From CAYOSF01 sp964406605 (GTDB lineage: Bacteria > Chloroflexota > Dehalococcoidia > DSTF01 > RBG-16-68-14): 64,000 nucleotides of DNA. The position numbers were made by a program, and so were the translations under genes. Where the stretch lies: the NCBI GenBank assembly GCA_964406605.1, contig CAYOSF010000017.1, positions 1-64,000 on the forward strand. The letters are read 5' to 3'. Positions 59,874-64,000 of this stretch are shown one piece after another; position 1 is the stretch's first letter, and each line of letters begins with the position of its first letter. The notes beneath the pieces are model-generated. The model saw only the letters and a program-made list of their open reading frames with translations. It was not told where the DNA came from and searched no databases.

Positions 59874-61136
59874 ATGGCACTGCAAGACTATGTGAAAGAC
59901 ATGCAGAGGTGCAGCCGCTGCTCGCTCTGCAAGTGGCCCCCCTTGGCGCAGATCAAGAGCTGGCGGTTCTCCAACGTCTGTCCAAGCATGGCGTGGGGCA
60001 ACTTCCATTCGTACTCGGCGGGCGGCAGGTTCATCACCGCGCTGGCGCTGCTGGAGGGAAGGATCGACTACTCGGACAAGCTGCTTGAGACCGTCTATCA
60101 GTGCCAGATGGACGGCGCGTGCGACGTGTCGTGCAAGGTCAACAGAGACCTGGAGCCTCTAGAGGCGATGCTGGAGCTGAGGGCCAGGTGCGTCGCAGAC
60201 GGCCAGCTCCTGCCGGCCCACATGGCGGTGATGGAGAGCTTGAGAAGCGATGACAACACGCTGGGCGAGGCAAAGGCCGACCGAGGCAGATGGGCAGAAG
60301 GCCTGGATGTTACGGACGGCGCCAGCGTCCTCTACTTTGCGGGTTGTCGGTTCTCCTTCGATCAGGATCTCTGGGAAGCGGCCAGAGGCGCCGTAGGCTT
60401 GCTGCGGGCGGCGGGTATCGATGTCTGCGTCTTGGGAAGGGAGGAGGCATGCTGTGGAGGGCGCGCCTACGAGATGGGCTACCAGGGAGAGCTCACCAAG
60501 TACGCCGAGCACAATATCGAAACCTGGCGCGCCGCCGGTGTGCGCACCGTCGTGACCTCCTGCTCCGACTGCTTCGGGACGTTCCGATACCTCTATCCGA
60601 AGATCGGCAAGACGACGGACATCGAGGTGTTGCACATCACGCAGTACCTGAACCGCCTGATGGATGAGGGCAAGATCAAGCCGACCAAGGAGGTCCCCCT
60701 GCGGGTCACCTACCACGACCCCTGTCATCTGGGAAGGCTGTCGGAGCCGTACGCACCCTGGCATGGGGAGGAGAAGAAGGTTCTGGGACAGGTAAACGTC
60801 ACGGATCCCCCCAAAGAGTACCGGCGGGGCACGAACGGCGTCTATGAGGCGCCGCGTAGTGTGCTCAACAGCATTCCGGGGGTCGAGCTGGTAGAGATGG
60901 AGCGCACCAAGGAGTACGCCTGGTGCTGCGGCGCCGGCGGCGGAGTGAGGGAAGCCTATCCCGACTTCGCCATGTGGACGGCGAGCGAAAGGATAGAGGA
61001 AGCCATGGCCACCGGCGCGGATGCGCTGGTGAGTGCCTGTCCGTGGTGCGAGCGGAACTTCGGGGATGCTGTGGAGCAGAGCAACGACACGATGAAGGTG
61101 CTTGACATCGTGACGCTCTTGCTCCAGGCGGTCTGA
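59874..61136 (+). CDS. Fe-S oxidoreductase with two CCG (cysteine-rich) domains
   Basis: 420 aa. N-terminal Fe-S motifs CSRCSLC plus a later CP (about residue 37) and CQMDGACDVSC. Then two CCG domains of the GlpC/HdrB/LctD kind: CCGGRAYEMG with SCSDC, and CCGAGGGVREAY with ACPWCERN; DPCHLGR between. Electron-transfer subunit for the two oxidases. Confidence 0.88.
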   Translation: MALQDYVKDMQRCSRCSLCKWPPLAQIKSWRFSNVCPSMAWGNFHSYSAGGRFITALALLEGRIDYSDKLLETVYQCQMDGACDVSCKVNRDLEPLEAMLELRARCVADGQLLPAHMAVMESLRSDDNTLGEAKADRGRWAEGLDVTDGASVLYFAGCRFSFDQDLWEAARGAVGLLRAAGIDVCVLGREEACCGGRAYEMGYQGELTKYAEHNIETWRAAGVRTVVTSCSDCFGTFRYLYPKIGKTTDIEVLHITQYLNRLMDEGKIKPTKEVPLRVTYHDPCHLGRLSEPYAPWHGEEKKVLGQVNVTDPPKEYRRGTNGVYEAPRSVLNSIPGVELVEMERTKEYAWCCGAGGGVREAYPDFAMWTASERIEEAMATGADALVSACPWCERNFGDAVEQSNDTMKVLDIVTLLLQAV

Positions 61137-61155
61137 CAAACCAGGAGATGATGAG

Positions 61156-62709
61156 ATGGTGCTGCCCAGGAACGTCTACCAGGTTCTGGAAGATATCGTT
61201 GGCCCAAGGAACATCTCCGATGAGGACGTGATCCTGGATGCCTATGCCTTTCAGTGGATGGCGGAGGTGGAGGCCGGCGGCAAGTTCTTCACCAGGCCTG
61301 AAGCCGTGGTCCTTCCGCAGACCGTGGAGGAAGTCCAGGCCATCGTGAAGGCGTGCAACACACACAAGATACGGTTCAAGGCGTTCAGCACGGGCTGGGG
61401 TCCGTGGAACGCCCCCGGTGGCGAAGGCGTCATCCAGCTCGATCTGAGAAGGATGAACCGGATCCTGGAGATCGACGAGAAGAACATGTACGCCGTGGTG
61501 GAGCCGTACATCATCTGCTCGCAGCTTCAGGTGGAAGCCATGAAGCGGGGGCTGAACTGCCACATCGTCGGGGCCGGAGCCAACACGTCGCCGCTGGCGA
61601 GTTGCACGTCCATGAGCGGCATGGGCCTGTCGGGGGTCTCCATGAGCTACAATGCTCGCAACCCGTTGGCGGTGGAATGGGTCCTGCCGTCGGGCGAGAT
61701 CCTGAAGCTGGGCGCACTGGGCTCGGGCGCCGGGTGGTTCTGCGGAGACGGACCGGGCCCCAGTCTCAGGGGGATCATGCGGGGGGCTCACGGCGCCATG
61801 GGCGGCATGGGGGTCTTCACGAAGTGCGCGGTCAAGCTCTATCCCTGGCCCGGCCCTCGTTCGTTGCAAATTGACGGCACAGCACCTAACTACACGGCCC
61901 CGGTTCCGGAGAACTTCAGGTGCTACCTCCTTGGCTTCCCCAGTTGGGAGAGCTTCGCCGACACGGCGTACAAGATAGCCGAGACGGAGATAGCCTACGT
62001 CATGGGCAAGCAGACCGGCGCCCGGCTGGGCCCCGTTCAGGCGGACCGCATGGCCGATCCCAGTGGGCGCGAGGCCAAGTGTTCGCTGAATCTGGTACTG
62101 GCGGCCCATTCCTTGAGGGAACTGGAGTACCAGAAAGCGGTCGTGGAAGAGATCCTGGCCGAGACCGACGGGTGGATAGTTGGGGTGACGCACAGCCGCG
62201 CGGCGCAAGAGATCATGTTCAAGATGCTGATCAAGGTCGACATGAACACCACGGCGTTCCGCTTCTCGGGAAGCTTCGGCACGTCCTTTGGGGCCGAGAC
62301 CTCTTGCGACGCGACGATCGTACACGCGAAAGCGGCGGAAGGGCTGAAGCAGAAGTACATCGATATGGGCGTCATTGCGGACGATGGGGTGGAATGGGCC
62401 TGGGGAGGCGAGATGAACGAGCAGGGCCGCTTCTCCCACCTGGAGGAGATCTTCTTCTACGACCCGGCCGATCCCAAGTCGGTGAAGGGGGCAAGGGAGT
62501 TCATTGAGGAGTCGTCGCTGATGTGCAAGGAGCAGGCTCTCGGATTGCCGATCTGGGAGCTGGTGCGCGGCGGCTTGGGCCCGGGGGCACACGACATATA
62601 CGGTCCAAGCGTCGGCAACTACCAAGTCTGGCAGCGCCGGATCAAGAAGGCGTTCGACCCCAATGTGGCATCTGACCCGAGCTTCTACATTGAGCCCGGT
62701 CAGGAGTGA
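61156..62709 (+). CDS. FAD-linked oxidase, second of pair
   Basis: 517 aa. PCMH FAD-binding region (KAFSTGWGPWNAPGG, VIQLDLRRMNRILEID, YAVVEPYI, GANTSPLASCTSMSGMG) and the ending KAFDPNVASDPSFYIEPG. Shows a different architecture from the first oxidase, so the pair is not a recent duplication. Complex with the Fe-S and EtfB-like proteins is likely from operon order. Confidence 0.85.
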   Translation: MVLPRNVYQVLEDIVGPRNISDEDVILDAYAFQWMAEVEAGGKFFTRPEAVVLPQTVEEVQAIVKACNTHKIRFKAFSTGWGPWNAPGGEGVIQLDLRRMNRILEIDEKNMYAVVEPYIICSQLQVEAMKRGLNCHIVGAGANTSPLASCTSMSGMGLSGVSMSYNARNPLAVEWVLPSGEILKLGALGSGAGWFCGDGPGPSLRGIMRGAHGAMGGMGVFTKCAVKLYPWPGPRSLQIDGTAPNYTAPVPENFRCYLLGFPSWESFADTAYKIAETEIAYVMGKQTGARLGPVQADRMADPSGREAKCSLNLVLAAHSLRELEYQKAVVEEILAETDGWIVGVTHSRAAQEIMFKMLIKVDMNTTAFRFSGSFGTSFGAETSCDATIVHAKAAEGLKQKYIDMGVIADDGVEWAWGGEMNEQGRFSHLEEIFFYDPADPKSVKGAREFIEESSLMCKEQALGLPIWELVRGGLGPGAHDIYGPSVGNYQVWQRRIKKAFDPNVASDPSFYIEPGQE

Positions 62710-63069
62710 GGAGGCGACTGGACGGCCTGCCGCAGGTGACGGCGTCGGGGGCCCGTTGACGCGCCATCGTTGGTGATCGAGAGCGATCGCTTTGCCCTTC
62801 CGCCCACCCAGCTTGGCGGAGGCCAGGAGCAGCCGGCATCGCACGCATGGACGCCCCACCGGGGTATCCGTTTGACATGCGCCGCTCCATCACGGCCGCC
62901 CCTTCTTCTTCCGCCCACAATCCTTCCCGGGTTGGCCAGATTGGCGGCGCTCGCGGTAAACCTTGCGCGTAGGGGCAATACGGTGGACGGCGAACGAGGC
63001 CGCTGCGGCCACGCGGGCTCCGAGCCGGCATGCCCGGGGGCCCGGGGGAAGTAGCTGAGGGAGGCTAGC
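62710..63069. other. Intergenic region before the MttB-like gene
   Basis: 360 bases. Short open frames (up to 94 aa) without a ribosome-binding site or motif. No terminator or promoter I would stand by. Confidence 0.4.
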
Positions 63070-64000
63070 ATGGAACTCAAGCAGTTGTCTCGAGAAGAGA
63101 TGCGGCGTATAGACCAAGCCTCGCTCGACGTGCTCTCGAGCGTGGGGGTGCTCGTGCCGCACCCGGAAACGCTGCGCCGCTTCGCCGATGCCGGGGCCAG
63201 CGTCGATATGGCGAAGGAGTTGGTCAAGATCCCGGCCGACCTGGTGAGGCGGTCGCTCGAGACCGCCGGCAAGCAGTACACGCTCTACGGCCGCGACAAG
63301 TCACGACAGGCTCGCTTCGGACAGGGCGAAAGGAACTACAACTCCAGCGGCGGCCAGGCCCACTGGCTTGACGAAGAGACGCAGGAGCGTCGCTTCGCCA
63401 CGCTCGATGACGTCGACACCGCGAGCCGTCTGGGTGATGCGCTTGCTCCCATCAACGTCGTGGGCGCGATGGCCGATCCGCACGATGTCCCCACGCAGGT
63501 GCGGGACGTCCTGATACTGTCGCGGATGCTCAAGAACACGACCAAGCCCGTCACGCTGTGGCTCCTCAACCGCAAGTCGGGCGCCTTCATCTCGGAGATG
63601 CTGATCGCCATGGCCGGAAGCGAGGAAAGAGCGGCCGCCGAGCCGATCACCTTCAACTTCCTCGAGCCGATCAGCCCCTTGCGTTTTCCCTTCGACGGCA
63701 TCGATCTTCTCTACGAGTACGCGCGCTTTCCGCTTCCCGTGTCGATCGGGCCGATGGCCCAGGCGGGAGCAACGGGACCGGTGACGCTGGCCGGCACGCT
63801 CGTGCAGGAGAACGCCGAGATACTGGCCGGCCTCTGTGTCACCCAGCTCGTGCGGGAGGGTACTCCCGTCTGCTACGGCGGCATTCCCCACATCATGGAC
63901 CTGCGCACCACACAGACGGTCTTCGCGGGCCCGGAGCAGGCCCTGATGGCCGTGGCGATGGTCGAGATGGGCAAGTACTACGGTCTGCCCGTCTACATCA
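63070..64000 (+). CDS. Trimethylamine methyltransferase (MttB) family protein, 3' end outside window
   Basis: 310 codons visible, open at the edge. ATG 63070 after GGGAGG. MELKQLSREEMRRIDQASLDVL and the early SVGVLVPHPETLRRF are typical of the MttB superfamily; IGPMAQAGATGPVTLAGTLVQENAE, VREGTPVCYGGIP and MDLRTT follow. No in-frame TAG is present up to the edge; the pyrrolysine position of true MttB lies just beyond, so this could be the non-Pyl (MtgB-like, glycine betaine or similar) type. Confidence 0.85.
   Translation, partial: MELKQLSREEMRRIDQASLDVLSSVGVLVPHPETLRRFADAGASVDMAKELVKIPADLVRRSLETAGKQYTLYGRDKSRQARFGQGERNYNSSGGQAHWLDEETQERRFATLDDVDTASRLGDALAPINVVGAMADPHDVPTQVRDVLILSRMLKNTTKPVTLWLLNRKSGAFISEMLIAMAGSEERAAAEPITFNFLEPISPLRFPFDGIDLLYEYARFPLPVSIGPMAQAGATGPVTLAGTLVQENAEILAGLCVTQLVREGTPVCYGGIPHIMDLRTTQTVFAGPEQALMAVAMVEMGKYYGLPVYI

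Noticed and set aside
62770..63054. 94-aa plus-strand ORF before the MttB-like gene
   Set aside because: No ribosome-binding site, Pro/Arg-rich composition typical of chance frames in GC-rich DNA.

Overview
The window looks like a chromosomal segment of a high-GC, probably uncultivated Chloroflexota bacterium of the SAR202/Dehalococcoidia type. This rests on gene content and style: frequent GTG and TTG starts, a double-domain class III CoA-transferase, an aldehyde:ferredoxin oxidoreductase, paired FAD-linked oxidases, many serine hydrolases and secreted proteins with a dockerin-like tail. There is no 16S gene here, so the assignment is inference. One run of 100 N (35369-35468) is an assembly gap.

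Layout. 1-4.2 kb: 3' end of a Thr/Pro-repeat surface protein, hpf, an unrecognised protein and a polytopic membrane protein. 4.2-11.8 kb: a PQQ-type propeller lipoprotein (minus), glyA, then rpsF-ssb-rpsR, a PpiC isomerase, a coiled-coil protein and thrC. 12-20.6 kb, minus strand: a 14-unit RCC1-type secreted protein, then a tight cluster of M16 peptidase, two alpha/beta hydrolases, a NIPSNAP-like protein, an HpcH/HpaI-type lyase and a sulfatase. 20.8-24 kb: tungsten-type AOR, a ThiS/MoaD-like carrier, a frameshifted NYN gene and an isolated promoter-hairpin-terminator unit (candidate small RNA). 24.4-33.2 kb: groES-groEL under a perfect CIRCE element, then an origin-proximal type cluster rpmH-rnpA-yidD-parS-propeller lipoprotein-yidC-jag-pfkB-parA-parB. 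33.2-39.5 kb: merR, methyltransferase, a short XdhC, a GIY-YIG fragment at the gap, two beta-lactamase-fold hydrolases, GNAT and an EEP-family phosphatase.

39.5-44.5 kb is the most unusual part: a tRNA-Val(UAC) locus. A 93-bp direct repeat carrying the 5' half of the tRNA bounds about 3.3 kb of small unrecognised genes (lipoprotein, HEPN-like protein, Cys-rich repeat protein, DUF-like protein). Two degenerate 3' tRNA fragments lie further right. This resembles a site of repeated insertion or rearrangement, although no integrase is visible.

44.5-64 kb: YdjC-like deacetylase, a third beta-lactamase-fold hydrolase, double CaiB-type CoA-transferase, a CrtI/retinol-saturase-like oxidoreductase, an oligopeptide-type ABC importer without ATPases, a second secreted protein sharing the C-terminal module of the RCC1 protein, an operon of EtfB-like + FAD oxidase + CCG-type Fe-S protein + FAD oxidase, and the start of an MttB-family methyltransferase. 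The catabolic genes suggest a heterotroph that oxidises organic acids or methylated compounds and feeds electrons through flavin and Fe-S carriers.
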